Shown here: positions 9,048 through 17,268 of the stretch, in pieces | How positions within the stretch are numbered: position 1 is the first letter of the stretch | How the letters are laid out: each line of letters begins with the position of its first letter | From: Hydrogenophaga sp. | GTDB taxonomy: Bacteria > Pseudomonadota > Gammaproteobacteria > Burkholderiales > Burkholderiaceae_C | Direction of reading: 5' to 3' | Length of the DNA: 64,000 nucleotides | NCBI RefSeq assembly: GCF_011390835.1 | Contig: NZ_JAABRQ010000004.1 | Span: 62,001 to 126,000, forward strand | Translations under genes and position numbers: made by a program | Notes under the pieces: generated by a model | What the model was told of the DNA's origin: nothing | Databases searched by the model: none | Seen by the model: the letters and a program-made list of their open reading frames with translations, nothing else

Positions 9048-9749
9048 TCATTGCGTGGGCGCCGCTGGCGCCTGTGGGCTTGTCACGGGGGCAGCAGGCG
9101 CCGCAGCCGGCGCGGCCGTCCCAGGCTGCGGCTGCAAGCGCGCCAATTCCTCTTCTGAAATGATCTCCAGCACCCGTACCACGCGCTGAACGCCCGAGGT
9201 GTTGCGGGAAATTTCGGTCGCGCGGTCGGCTTCCCGCTGGGTCACGCGGCCCATCAGGTACACGGTACCGCGGTTGGTGATCACCTTGAAGGCTGTGCCA
9301 GTGACATCGTTGGCGTCCAGCATGGAAGCCTTGACCCGGCCTGTGATGATCGTGTCGGCCGAGCGCTGGGTCAGTGAGGGCGAGCCCAGCACTGCGAGCT
9401 CATTCACGATGCTGCGCACGTTCTCCACGCCCGCCACGGTCTGCTCCACCAGCGCCTTGTCGCGCTCGTTGCCCACTTCGCCGGTCAGCAGCACCTGGCG
9501 GTTATAGCTGGTGACCGAAACGTTGACCCGGTCGCCAACGGTATCTCGCAAGCGATTGGCCGCGCGCAACTCAATACCCTGGTCTTCCAGCTGAATGCCA
9601 GAAGTGCGGCGATCGACCGCTACCATCGCGCCGGTCAGGGCACCGCCGATGACCAGGGGCGCGCAGGCGGTGAGCGCCCCGCCGAGCACGGCAGCACCCA
9701 GGGAGAGGGCGGCCCAGCGTGACCACGCGGGAGCAAAAGGTTTCGTCAT
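9048..9749 (-). CDS. dolP: Dual-BON-domain outer-membrane lipoprotein DolP (YraP)
   Basis: 233 aa. A signal peptide ends in the lipobox LTAC, then two BON domains (one around NRLRDTVGDRVNVSVTSYN and VLLTGEVGNERDK, the second around IITGRVKASMLDANDVTG and VYLMGRVTQREAD). DolP anchors to anionic phospholipid in the outer membrane and supports envelope integrity. A 35-residue Ala/Pro-rich tail after the second BON domain makes it longer than the 191-aa E. coli protein. Its start overlaps the diaA stop by 4 bp (ATGA), as in the E. coli yraN-diaA-dolP order, so the two are translationally coupled. Confidence 0.93.
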   Translation of the reverse strand: MTKPFAPAWSRWAALSLGAAVLGGALTACAPLVIGGALTGAMVAVDRRTSGIQLEDQGIELRAANRLRDTVGDRVNVSVTSYNRQVLLTGEVGNERDKALVEQTVAGVENVRSIVNELAVLGSPSLTQRSADTIITGRVKASMLDANDVTGTAFKVITNRGTVYLMGRVTQREADRATEISRNTSGVQRVVRVLEIISEEELARLQPQPGTAAPAAAPAAPVTSPQAPAAPTQ

Positions 9750-10366
9750 GTAATGTTCTCCTGTTCGTTTTCCAAGGCGTCGGGCAAACCCAGCAACTGA
9801 GCGTCGACACCGTCACAAATGCAGTGCAACACCAGATGGTGCACTTCCAGAATCCGGGCGGCTTGGTCGTGCGGCACACACACGTGCACGTCGGTGTCGC
9901 GCAATCGCTGCGCCAACTGGCCGCCTTTGGCGCCGGTCATTGCCAGCACCACCATGTCGCGATCATGGGCCGCTTCCACCGCCGCGACCACGTTGGCGGA
10001 GTTGCCGGTGGTCGACAACACCAGCAACACATCACCGGCCTGACCGAGGGCCCGCACCTGGCGGGAAAAAACGGCGCGAGTTTCGAAGTCGGTGGCAATG
10101 CCGGTGATGACTGAGGCGTCAGCACAGAGCGAAATCGCCGCCAGCTCGGGGCGCTCGCGTTCGTAGCGTCCCATGAAGCTCGCCGCAAAGTGTTGTGCTC
10201 CAGCGGCCGACGCCCCATTGCCGCAGGCCAACACCTTGCCACCCCCGGTCACGCTGGCCAGTACCGCGGTCACCGCGGCCTCTACCGTCGGGGCCAGCGC
10301 TTGCGCGCACTGGTACTTCAGGTCGGCGCTGTCGATGAATTGCTGCTGAATACGTTGCACAAGCAT
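9746..10366 (-). CDS. diaA: SIS-domain protein DiaA/YraO (phosphoheptose-isomerase-like)
   Basis: 206 aa. A single SIS sugar-isomerase domain with CGNGASAAGAQHFAASF, VRALGQAGDVLLVLSTTGNS and RILEVHHLVLHCICDGVD. In E. coli the homologue DiaA binds DnaA and times replication initiation; GmhA, a paralogue, isomerises sedoheptulose-7-phosphate. Sequence and the yraN-diaA-dolP order favour DiaA. The ATG at 10366 starts MLVQRIQQQF, the expected N terminus. Unusually, the frame upstream has no stop codon before the decayed yraN, so yraN residues read straight into this gene. Confidence 0.88.
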   Translation of the reverse strand: MLVQRIQQQFIDSADLKYQCAQALAPTVEAAVTAVLASVTGGGKVLACGNGASAAGAQHFAASFMGRYERERPELAAISLCADASVITGIATDFETRAVFSRQVRALGQAGDVLLVLSTTGNSANVVAAVEAAHDRDMVVLAMTGAKGGQLAQRLRDTDVHVCVPHDQAARILEVHHLVLHCICDGVDAQLLGLPDALENEQENIT

Positions 10367-10855
10367 GGCGTGATCATAGTCCTGGGCCAGGTGTAAAAAA
10401 GTTGCTGGCGCGTCGAAACCTACGCGCAGCCATTCAATGGGCAGGCCCCCCGTGTGGTTGAGCGGCTCTGCAGCGCCACCCTGGATCAACCCCACATCAA
10501 AACGGCATGGTTGCTCTGATCCCAGCCGTTGCAAAAAGTGCCGCGCCGCAAGCAGGATGCGGCGCTGCTTGATTGCGGTGACGCTACCGGCGGCACCGAC
10601 TTGCGCCGAGCCTGCGCGCTGGCGAAGCTCGACAAACACCAGCGTGCCGTCGGCCTCGCGCATAATTGAATGGATTTCGCCACCGGCACACCCAGGCGTG
10701 CTGAAGTTGCACTCCAGCAGGCGCAGCCCTTGTCGCTACAGAAACGCAAGTGCCGCGTCCTCGGCGGCATCGCCGCGCTGCTTGGTGCTCTTGGCAGAGC
10801 GGGCGGGCGCTGCTGGCGGCGGGCGAAAAAACCCACCTTTCTGGCCGGATCCCAT
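10367..10855 (-). pseudogene. yraN: YraN/UPF0102 family gene interrupted by an amber codon
   Basis: The frame begins at an ATG at 10855 behind a strong GGGAGGGGGAG ribosome site and runs through STKQRGDAAEDAALAFL, the YraN opening. A TAG at 10738-10736 then replaces what is usually Gln (a single C-to-T change from CAG), and the rest continues in the same frame: RQGLRLLECNFSTPG, GGEIHSIM, GTLVFVELRQR, VTAIKQRRILLAARHFL, PCRFDV. The nuclease-like GGEIDL motif has become GGEIHS, so a metal-binding Asp is also lost. No stop separates the end of yraN from the diaA ATG. A nonsense mutation plus a lost motif residue argue for real decay rather than a read error. Confidence 0.8.
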
Positions 10856-11796
10856 TGTCTGCAAGCTCCCCCTCCCTGTTGACCGCCGCGCAAGACGCCG
10901 CAGGGCACCAGCATTATCCGCAGGGTGCGCTCTACATGGTCGCCACGCCAATCGGCAATCTGGCCGACGTCACCCTGCGGGCGCTGCAGGTGCTGTCGCT
11001 GGCAGACACCGTGGCCTGCGAAGACACCCGACATACCGCTGGCCTGCTACAAGGCTACGGCCTGCACAAACCGCTGCTCGCGCTGCACGAGCACAACGAA
11101 GCCGAGGCAGCGCAAACCGTGGTGCAGCGCCTGCGGGCCGGGCAGCGGGTGGCGTATGTGAGCGATGCCGGCACACCAGGCGTGAGCGACCCTGGGGCTC
11201 GGCTGGTCTCGGCGGTCCAGGCGTTGGGCTTGCGTTGCCTGCCCATTCCCGGGGCAAGCAGCCTGACTGCACTGCTCAGCGTGGCCGGCTTGGGCGGCGC
11301 TTCGGGGCGCTTTGTATTCGCCGGCTTTCTGTCGCCCAAGACCACAGAACGCCAGCGTGAAGTGCAGGCCATGGCCGATGACGCGAGGGCTTGCCTGTTG
11401 TTGGAAGCGCCGCACCGCATGGAGGCCTTGGCGCAGGCCCTAGCCTCACTGGGCGGGCGGCGTATCACGGTGGGTCGGGAGCTCACCAAGCAGTATGAAG
11501 AAGTGGCCGAGCTGCCGGCAGACGGGCTCGGCGCCTGGCTGAAGGCTGGCAGCCACCGCCTGCGTGGCGAGTTTGTGCTGCTGCTGCATCCCCAGGCAGT
11601 GGCCGCTGGCGACGACACGCTTTCCGCGAGCGTGCTGCGCACACTATCCTTGTTGCTGGCGGAGCTCCCGCTCAAGCGCGCGGTGCGCCTGTGCGCGGAC
11701 ATCACCGGCGAAGCCCGCAACGCGCTTTACGACGCCGCACTGGCGCTGCGCCACGAACAGGACGCGGGCAGCGAACCTCCAGCTGAGGACTGCTAG
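10855..11796 (+). CDS. rsmI: 16S rRNA (cytidine-1402-2'-O)-methyltransferase RsmI
   Basis: 313 aa from a TTG at 10855. Core SAM-methyltransferase (TP_methylase) signatures are VATPIGNLADVTLRAL, CEDTRHTAGLL, YVSDAGTPGVSDPG, PIPGASSLTALLSVAG and FAGFLSPKT. It methylates C1402 in the ribosomal decoding centre. No ATG lies before the conserved ALYMVATPIGN segment; the TTG gives a 28-residue lead comparable to relatives, while the next in-frame ATG cuts into the core. The start shares one base with the divergent yraN start. In E. coli lpoA sits between rsmI and yraN; it is absent here. Confidence 0.9.
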   Translation: MSASSPSLLTAAQDAAGHQHYPQGALYMVATPIGNLADVTLRALQVLSLADTVACEDTRHTAGLLQGYGLHKPLLALHEHNEAEAAQTVVQRLRAGQRVAYVSDAGTPGVSDPGARLVSAVQALGLRCLPIPGASSLTALLSVAGLGGASGRFVFAGFLSPKTTERQREVQAMADDARACLLLEAPHRMEALAQALASLGGRRITVGRELTKQYEEVAELPADGLGAWLKAGSHRLRGEFVLLLHPQAVAAGDDTLSASVLRTLSLLLAELPLKRAVRLCADITGEARNALYDAALALRHEQDAGSEPPAEDC

Positions 11797-11806
11797 GTCG
11801 GGCGAC

Positions 11807-12160
11807 TCAATGGCGCGGACGGCTAGGGGTCGCGGTGACGTCGACCACATCGTCGACTGCGCCGTCCGGACGGTCCTTGAGCTCGGTGGCCTGCACATCC
11901 ACCACCTCACCCGGCGGTTCACCGCGCGCGGTGCCTGGCCACACGCCCTGCGTGTAGCGCTGAGATTGCTCGCGCATGCGGGTGAACATCACCACCGGCG
12001 CGGGCTTGCGGCCGGTAATCAGCGACCACAGCGACACCAGCACCACCACCACCAATGCGGCCAGCAGAAAGCTGACCACGAACACGGTGGCCGCGAGCAC
12101 AAGCACCAGCTTGATCGCGCCGGCGATCAGGCGGCCCAGGAGGTCGGTCAAGGTCTGCAT
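11807..12160 (-). CDS. Small membrane protein of unknown function
   Basis: 117 aa from the ATG at 12160 (a TTG at 12181 is the alternative). A short amphipathic lead (MQTLTDLLGRLIAGAIK) is followed by a long hydrophobic stretch, residues about 17-49, that probably forms one or two membrane spans ending at SLWSLITGRKP. The C-terminal half is polar and Asp/Val-rich with no recognisable domain, presumably cytosolic. Convergent with rsmI, 10 bp apart. I do not recognise the family. Confidence 0.6.
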   Translation of the reverse strand: MQTLTDLLGRLIAGAIKLVLVLAATVFVVSFLLAALVVVVLVSLWSLITGRKPAPVVMFTRMREQSQRYTQGVWPGTARGEPPGEVVDVQATELKDRPDGAVDDVVDVTATPSRPRH

Positions 12161-12338
12161 GGTTGAGAGAGCGCCCGTCAAGGCGGGGAGTTCCAGGAAA
12201 GCGGAATCACAGGTTATTTAGCCCATCGGCCCAGCCCTTTCGGGCCAAGCGCGACACAATGACAGGTCGCTCAGCGACGATGCCCTATGGGGCATTTGAG
12301 GCCATTGTGCACATTTGCAATCCCGGCAGGAGAGACCC

Positions 12339-12998
12339 ATGATGCATCCCAACCCTCGAACCCGTACGCAGCTGGTCGCGTGGCTGCTCACCAGCCTGCT
12401 CCTCAGCGCTCCGCTGAGCGCGCACGCGCTGGACTTGGCCGATGTGGCGCTTGAGGGTGAGTTGCGTTTCCTGGCGGTGCGCCCTGACCCCGGCGCCTAC
12501 TGGTACGAGTCACGCGTGCAGATCAGCGAAGCCAGCCTGCAGACCGGCGTGGTGCAGCTCAGCACATGCCACCGCGCGCTCGATCCGAACCAGAAAATCG
12601 TGATCGCCTTCAACCCCGAGCGGGTGCGCGACATCACCGTGGTCTCGACCGAAGGTGTGGGCCGTTCCGAGGTGCAAGGCCACCTGGTGGAGCTGGCCAA
12701 CGTGAGACGTGGCGGCAGCGTCTGCATCAACCTGAGCTCGCGCGCCCTGGACCGCGTGGACGAAGGCACCTGGCGGCTGCACGCCGGCCCGCTCATGCGC
12801 CGCTACCTCGACGGCTACCTGCCGATGCAGGCCCACCTGGCCTTCCGCTGGCCTGAGGGCCTTCTGGAGCTCAAGACCACCCTACCGGGCAATCAGCCCG
12901 GGGTACGCATTGCCTCCAGCGCTACCGGTGCCGACCTCGACCTGGTATTTGCTGGGCGCATGCGCGCCACAGTGGATCTGAAGCGCGGGCCTCCTTAG
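12339..12998 (+). CDS. Exported protein of unknown function
   Basis: 219 aa from ATG at 12339 with GGCAGGAGAG ribosome site. A Sec signal (residues about 1-31, RTQLVAWLLTSLLLSAPLS then AHA) precedes a soluble mature part of about 188 residues. The mature part has two Cys (STCHRALDP and SVCINLSS) that could form a disulfide, and alternating hydrophobic residues suggesting beta structure. No catalytic motif or known domain stands out. A stand-alone gene between the minus-strand membrane protein and DUF502. Confidence 0.7.
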   Translation: MMHPNPRTRTQLVAWLLTSLLLSAPLSAHALDLADVALEGELRFLAVRPDPGAYWYESRVQISEASLQTGVVQLSTCHRALDPNQKIVIAFNPERVRDITVVSTEGVGRSEVQGHLVELANVRRGGSVCINLSSRALDRVDEGTWRLHAGPLMRRYLDGYLPMQAHLAFRWPEGLLELKTTLPGNQPGVRIASSATGADLDLVFAGRMRATVDLKRGPP

Positions 12999-13098
12999 GC
13001 TCGGCACCCAGGGACAGATCTCTTGCGCGGCGTCATGGCAACCTCGCGGTCGGCTGCTATGCTGAAAAGATGCCGCCTTGGCATGTTGCTGCACCGCC

Positions 13099-13698
13099 AT
13101 GAAACGCCTGTCCCAATACTTCTTCCGCGGCCTGATCACCTTTCTGCCGCTGGCCCTCACGGTCTACGTGCTGTTCCTCTTTGTCGCCTGGGTCGAGCGC
13201 ACCGCGATGGGCATGATCCGGCCCATCCTAGGCGACTTCTACCTGCCCGGCCTGGGCATCGCCCTGGGCGCCGCGCTGATCCTGGCCCTGGGCATCCTGA
13301 TCTCGCTGCCCATCACCGCGCGGCTTCTTTCCTGGGTGGAGCTGCCATTCACCAACCTGCCGGTGGTCAAAAGCATCTACTCCTCGCTCAAGAACTTCGC
13401 CGACTACTTCTCGCCGCACGAAAAAGACGCGCAGCAGGTGGTTCTGCTCAGCATGCCCGGGCACGAGCTAGCCATCGTGGGTCTGGTCACGCGCCAGTCG
13501 CTGCGGGGCCTGCCCAAGGGCCTGGGTGACCTGGATGACCGCGTCGCCGTTTACCTGCCCATGGGCTACATGATCGGCGGCTACACCGTATTTGTCCCGC
13601 GCAGCTGGACCTCGCCGATCAACATGTCGGTGGAAGAAGCCATGCGCTCGGCCCTGATCGCCTTCATGGCGTCCAGCAAAGTGGAATCCCGATCATGA
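13099..13698 (+). CDS. DUF502-family inner-membrane protein
   Basis: 199 aa from the ATG at 13099. Two membrane spans (residues about 10-33, YFFRGLITFLPLALTVYVLF, and about 58-78, GIALGAALILALGILISLP) followed by a soluble region with FTNLPVVKSIYSSLKNFADYF, YLPMGYMIGGYTVFVP and INMSVEEAM, all typical of DUF502. Function is unknown; homologues are widespread in bacteria and plants. Its TGA overlaps the ATG of the next gene (ATGA), so translation of the two is coupled. Confidence 0.88.
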   Translation: MKRLSQYFFRGLITFLPLALTVYVLFLFVAWVERTAMGMIRPILGDFYLPGLGIALGAALILALGILISLPITARLLSWVELPFTNLPVVKSIYSSLKNFADYFSPHEKDAQQVVLLSMPGHELAIVGLVTRQSLRGLPKGLGDLDDRVAVYLPMGYMIGGYTVFVPRSWTSPINMSVEEAMRSALIAFMASSKVESRS

Positions 13699-16367
13699 GC
13701 ATTCGCAACCTTGACGCCCTGTTTGCCCCTGAATCGGTAGCGGTGTTCGGTGCATCGCTGCGGCCAGCGAGCGTGGGTGGCACTGTCTGGCGCAACCTGA
13801 ACGGCGTGTTTGGCGGCCGGCTATATGCGGTCAACCCCAAACATCCCGAGCTGGGCGGCGTGAAGGCCTATGCCGACGTGGCCACGCTGCCCGAGGCGCC
13901 CGATCTTGCCGTGATCTGCACGCCCGCGCCCACCGTGGCACCGCTGATCGCCGATCTCGGCGCGCGGGGCACGCGCGCGGCCATCGTCGTCACCGCCGGG
14001 CTGGACAAGGCGCAGAAGCAGGCCATGCTCGACGCCGCGCGGGTCAACACCCTGCGCATCCTGGGGCCCAACTGCATCGGCATGCTGGCGCCACATCTCG
14101 GACTCAACGCCAGCTTCTCCCACATCGGCGCCATCCCGGGCGAGCTGGCCTTCGTGTCGCAATCGGGCGCGCTGGTCACTGCCATGCTCGACTGGGCCGG
14201 CTCGCGCGGCATCGGCTTTTCGCATTTCGTCTCGCTCGGCGAACACGCCGACATCGACTTTGGTGACATGCTCGATTTCCTCGGCAGCGACGCCAAGACG
14301 CGCGCTATCCTGCTCTACATCGAAAGCGTGGAAGAAAGCCCGAAGTTCATGTCGGCCGCGCGCGCGGCGGCGCGCAACAAGCCGGTAATCGTAGTCAAGG
14401 CCGGGCGCTCGGCGGCTGGGCAGGCCGCTGCGGCGTCGCACACCGGCGCATTGGCTGGGTCTGATGCGGTGTTCGATGCCGCCATCGCTCGCGCCGGCAT
14501 GCTGCGCGTGAACTCGCTGCAAGACCTGTTCCTCGCGGCCGAGACCCTGGCGCGCTTTCGCGATGGTCCATCGGGCGGCCTGATCGTGCTCACCAACGGC
14601 GGTGGCGCCGGCGTGATGGCGGCAGACGCCGCTGCCGCCGAGAATGTTCCACTGACGCCGCTCAGCGACGAGATACTGGCGCGCCTCAATGCGGTGCTGC
14701 CGCCCAACTGGTCCCACGCCAACCCGGTCGACATCATTGGCGACGCACCCGGCCAGCGCTATGTGGATGCGCTGCAAGCGCTGTCGGCTGAGCAGAGCAG
14801 TGCGGTGCTCTTCATCCAGGCGCCCACCGCCATCGTGCCCAGCACCGAGATCGCGCAAACCCTGCTGCCCCAGGCGACGAAAGCGCCGCGGCGAGTGCTG
14901 GGCTGCTGGCTGGGCGACGGCGCGGTCAAGGAAGCGCGCCAGATCTTCCGCAATGCCGGCGTGCCCGATTTCGACACGCCGGAAGATGCGGTGCGCGCGT
15001 TCTCCTTCCTGCGCACCTACCGCCAGCACCAGGAAGAGCTGCTGCAGACGCCACCGGCGCGCAGCGCGACGCGCGCCATGGACCTGCCGCGCATCCGCGC
15101 CATCGTCGACGGTGTATTGGCCAGCGGGCGTGATCTGCTGACCGAGCCCGAGGCCAAAGATCTGCTGGACGCCGCCGGCCTGCCGGTGGTGGCCACCCGC
15201 GTAGTCGATCCCGACCCTGCGGCAGCCCAGGCAGCGGCCGCCGAGCTGGGCTACCCGGTGGCGCTCAAGATCCTGTCGCACACCATCAGCCACAAGTCCG
15301 ATGTGGGCGGGGTTCGGCTGAACATTGCCAGCGGCGCCGAGCTCGGCGAAGCTTGCACCGCCATGCTGGCGCGGGTGCGCGAGCTGCGGCCCGACGCCGA
15401 TGTGCAAGGCTTCACCGTGCAGCGCATGGTCAAGCTCAAGCATGCCCACGAACTCATCATCGGCGCCAGCGTGGACCGGGTGTTCGGACCGGTGATCCTG
15501 TTTGGCCAGGGCGGCACCGCGGTCGAGGTGCTGGCCGACCGCGCGCTCGCCCTGCCGCCGCTCAACTTGCCACTGGCGCTGGCGCAGATCGGGCGCACCC
15601 GGGTCGCCAAACTGCTGCACGGCTACCGCGACGAACCCGCGGCCGACCTCGACGCCATCGCGCAGGTGCTGGTGAGCGTGTCGCAGCTGCTGGTCGACCT
15701 GCCCGAGCTGGCCGAGCTCGACATCAACCCGCTGCTGGTCAACCACGAGGGCGCGGTGGCGCTCGATGCGCGGGTGCGTGTCTCGGCCCAGAGGCCGGCT
15801 GGCGCTGCCCACTTTGCCATCCAGCCCTACCCTCAGTCGCTGGTGGAGAGCTGGGCCTGGCAGGGCGAGGCGATCACGCTGCGCCCGATCCGCCCGGAAG
15901 ACGAGGCCCAGCATCGCCGTTTTCTGGAGCAGCTCGATCCCGAAGACATCCGCTTGCGCGTGTTCTACAGCCGGCGCAGCATCGAACACAGCGAGCTCGC
16001 GCGCCTGACGCAGATCGACTACGCGCGCGAAATGGCTTTCATTGCCACCCGGCCCCTGCCAGACGACGGTGAAGAAACCCTGGGTACCGTGCGCGCGGCG
16101 GTCGACCCGGACAACCACACCGCCGAGTTTGGCGTCATCGTGCGCTCCGACCTCAAAGGCAGCGGCCTGGGCCACCGGCTGATGAGCAAGATGATCGAAC
16201 ACTTGCGCGCGCGCGGCACCCAGTGCCTGGTGGGAACCGTGTTGCGAGAAAACCAGGGCATGCTGGAACTCGCGCAGAGCCTGGGCTTCCAAGAGAGCGC
16301 CAACCCCGGCGATCCGGACGACCGCGGCACACGCTTCGTCCGGCTCGACCTCCAACGCGACGCCTGA
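13695..16367 (+). CDS. PatZ-type fused NDP-forming acyl-CoA ligase / GNAT acetyltransferase
   Basis: 890 aa, close to E. coli PatZ (886), the lysine acetyltransferase that silences acetyl-CoA synthetase and other enzymes. Order: CoA-binding Rossmann domain (residues about 1-130, FAPESVAVFGASLRPASVGG), succinyl-CoA-ligase-like domains (about 135-460), ATP-grasp (about 480-700, GYPVALKILSHTISHKSDV, VFGPVILFGQGG), C-terminal GNAT domain (about 720-885, LRPIRPEDEAQHRRFLE, LTQIDYAREMAFIA, RSDLKGSGLGHRLM). Residue H249 in ASHTGALAGSD corresponds to the phosphohistidine of active NDP-forming ligases, a residue I recall as missing in enterobacterial Pat. Coupled to DUF502 by a 4-bp overlap. Confidence 0.92.
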   Translation: MSIRNLDALFAPESVAVFGASLRPASVGGTVWRNLNGVFGGRLYAVNPKHPELGGVKAYADVATLPEAPDLAVICTPAPTVAPLIADLGARGTRAAIVVTAGLDKAQKQAMLDAARVNTLRILGPNCIGMLAPHLGLNASFSHIGAIPGELAFVSQSGALVTAMLDWAGSRGIGFSHFVSLGEHADIDFGDMLDFLGSDAKTRAILLYIESVEESPKFMSAARAAARNKPVIVVKAGRSAAGQAAAASHTGALAGSDAVFDAAIARAGMLRVNSLQDLFLAAETLARFRDGPSGGLIVLTNGGGAGVMAADAAAAENVPLTPLSDEILARLNAVLPPNWSHANPVDIIGDAPGQRYVDALQALSAEQSSAVLFIQAPTAIVPSTEIAQTLLPQATKAPRRVLGCWLGDGAVKEARQIFRNAGVPDFDTPEDAVRAFSFLRTYRQHQEELLQTPPARSATRAMDLPRIRAIVDGVLASGRDLLTEPEAKDLLDAAGLPVVATRVVDPDPAAAQAAAAELGYPVALKILSHTISHKSDVGGVRLNIASGAELGEACTAMLARVRELRPDADVQGFTVQRMVKLKHAHELIIGASVDRVFGPVILFGQGGTAVEVLADRALALPPLNLPLALAQIGRTRVAKLLHGYRDEPAADLDAIAQVLVSVSQLLVDLPELAELDINPLLVNHEGAVALDARVRVSAQRPAGAAHFAIQPYPQSLVESWAWQGEAITLRPIRPEDEAQHRRFLEQLDPEDIRLRVFYSRRSIEHSELARLTQIDYAREMAFIATRPLPDDGEETLGTVRAAVDPDNHTAEFGVIVRSDLKGSGLGHRLMSKMIEHLRARGTQCLVGTVLRENQGMLELAQSLGFQESANPGDPDDRGTRFVRLDLQRDA

Positions 16368-16401
16368 CTCCAGGCGCGTCGCCCGCCCACCGGAGCCCGC
16401 C

Positions 16402-17049
16402 ATGCGCCACACCAACGCCCCCTCCGTCCTGCGCCGCTCGCTGCTGCTGCGCGGCACTGGCCTGCTCGCCGCCACCGCCGCCCCGGCCTGGCTCACGCCC
16501 GCCTTGGCACAAGGCGGGTCACTGCGCCCCACGCCCAGCCAGAGCGAAGGTCCGTTCTACCCGGTCGCCTTGCCGGCCGACAGCGACTTCGATCTGCTGC
16601 GCAACGGCCGCGTCGACTACCGAGCTGGCCAGCCGGCCTGGGTCGAAGGCCTAGTGACCGACACGCGTGGCGTACCGGTGGCCGGTGCAGTGGTGGAGAT
16701 CTGGCAGTGTGACCAGGCCGGCCACTACCACCACCCCGGCGACGGCGGGCGAGCCGACCCGGCGTTTCAAGGTTTTGGCCGTGTGGCCGTCGGCCGCGAC
16801 GGCCGCTACCGCTTTCGCACCCTGCGCCCCGCGCCCTACGGCGGGCGCACACCGCACATCCATGTGAAGCTGAAACTGGACGGCGCCGATTTGCTCACGA
16901 CCCAGCTTTACGTGGCGGGAGACCCGGGCAACGCGCGCGACTTTCTCTGGCGCCGGCTTGATGAGCGTGCCCAGGCAGCGATTACCGTGCCATTTGTGAA
17001 CGGAATCGAAGGCCTGCGCGCGAACTTCCCCATCGTGGTGCAGGTCTGA
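16402..17049 (+). CDS. Exported intradiol ring-cleavage dioxygenase-like protein
   Basis: 215 aa. The N terminus (RRSLLLRGTGLLAATAAPAW then ALAQ) looks like a twin-arginine signal. The mature part is one intradiol dioxygenase domain: QSEGPFYPV, GAVVEIWQCDQAGHYHH, then APYGGRTPHIHVKLKLDG supplying the Tyr and two His that bind Fe(III), with the second Tyr in GHYHH. Such enzymes open catechol or protocatechuate rings between the hydroxyls, but the exported subfamily is poorly characterised. Starts 34 bp after the PatZ-type gene and may share its transcript. Substrate unknown. Confidence 0.87.
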   Translation: MRHTNAPSVLRRSLLLRGTGLLAATAAPAWLTPALAQGGSLRPTPSQSEGPFYPVALPADSDFDLLRNGRVDYRAGQPAWVEGLVTDTRGVPVAGAVVEIWQCDQAGHYHHPGDGGRADPAFQGFGRVAVGRDGRYRFRTLRPAPYGGRTPHIHVKLKLDGADLLTTQLYVAGDPGNARDFLWRRLDERAQAAITVPFVNGIEGLRANFPIVVQV

Positions 17050-17268
17050 GCTCCGCGCGCAGCGCGAACTGTACCGGCCAGCGCCGCCTTCGGCGTCACC
17101 CCACAGGGGGCGGCACTGGCCGACTGGTGGAGCCAGATCGGCGGCGCTCCGAGTAGGCGGCCCCTCTGGTGTCTTCACGGCCCGTGCGCGCACGTCCATC
17201 GCGTCTTTTGACCTCGTGACAAATCCCCTCAGGACAGGCGGTTGGCCGTCAACCTCTAAGCTCCGCGA

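Noticed and set aside
13821-16532. A 903-residue open frame on the minus strand
   Set aside because: It is antisense to the PatZ-type gene. High GC at codon third positions leaves few stops on the opposite strand; the product is His/Arg/Gly-rich and resembles no protein.
17050-17268. GC-rich gap with CCCCACAGGGGGCGG as an extra copy of the dispersed repeat
   Set aside because: Only the 15-bp core is shared with 37013-37027; the TTCTGGGCTTCGG part of the three listed repeats is missing.
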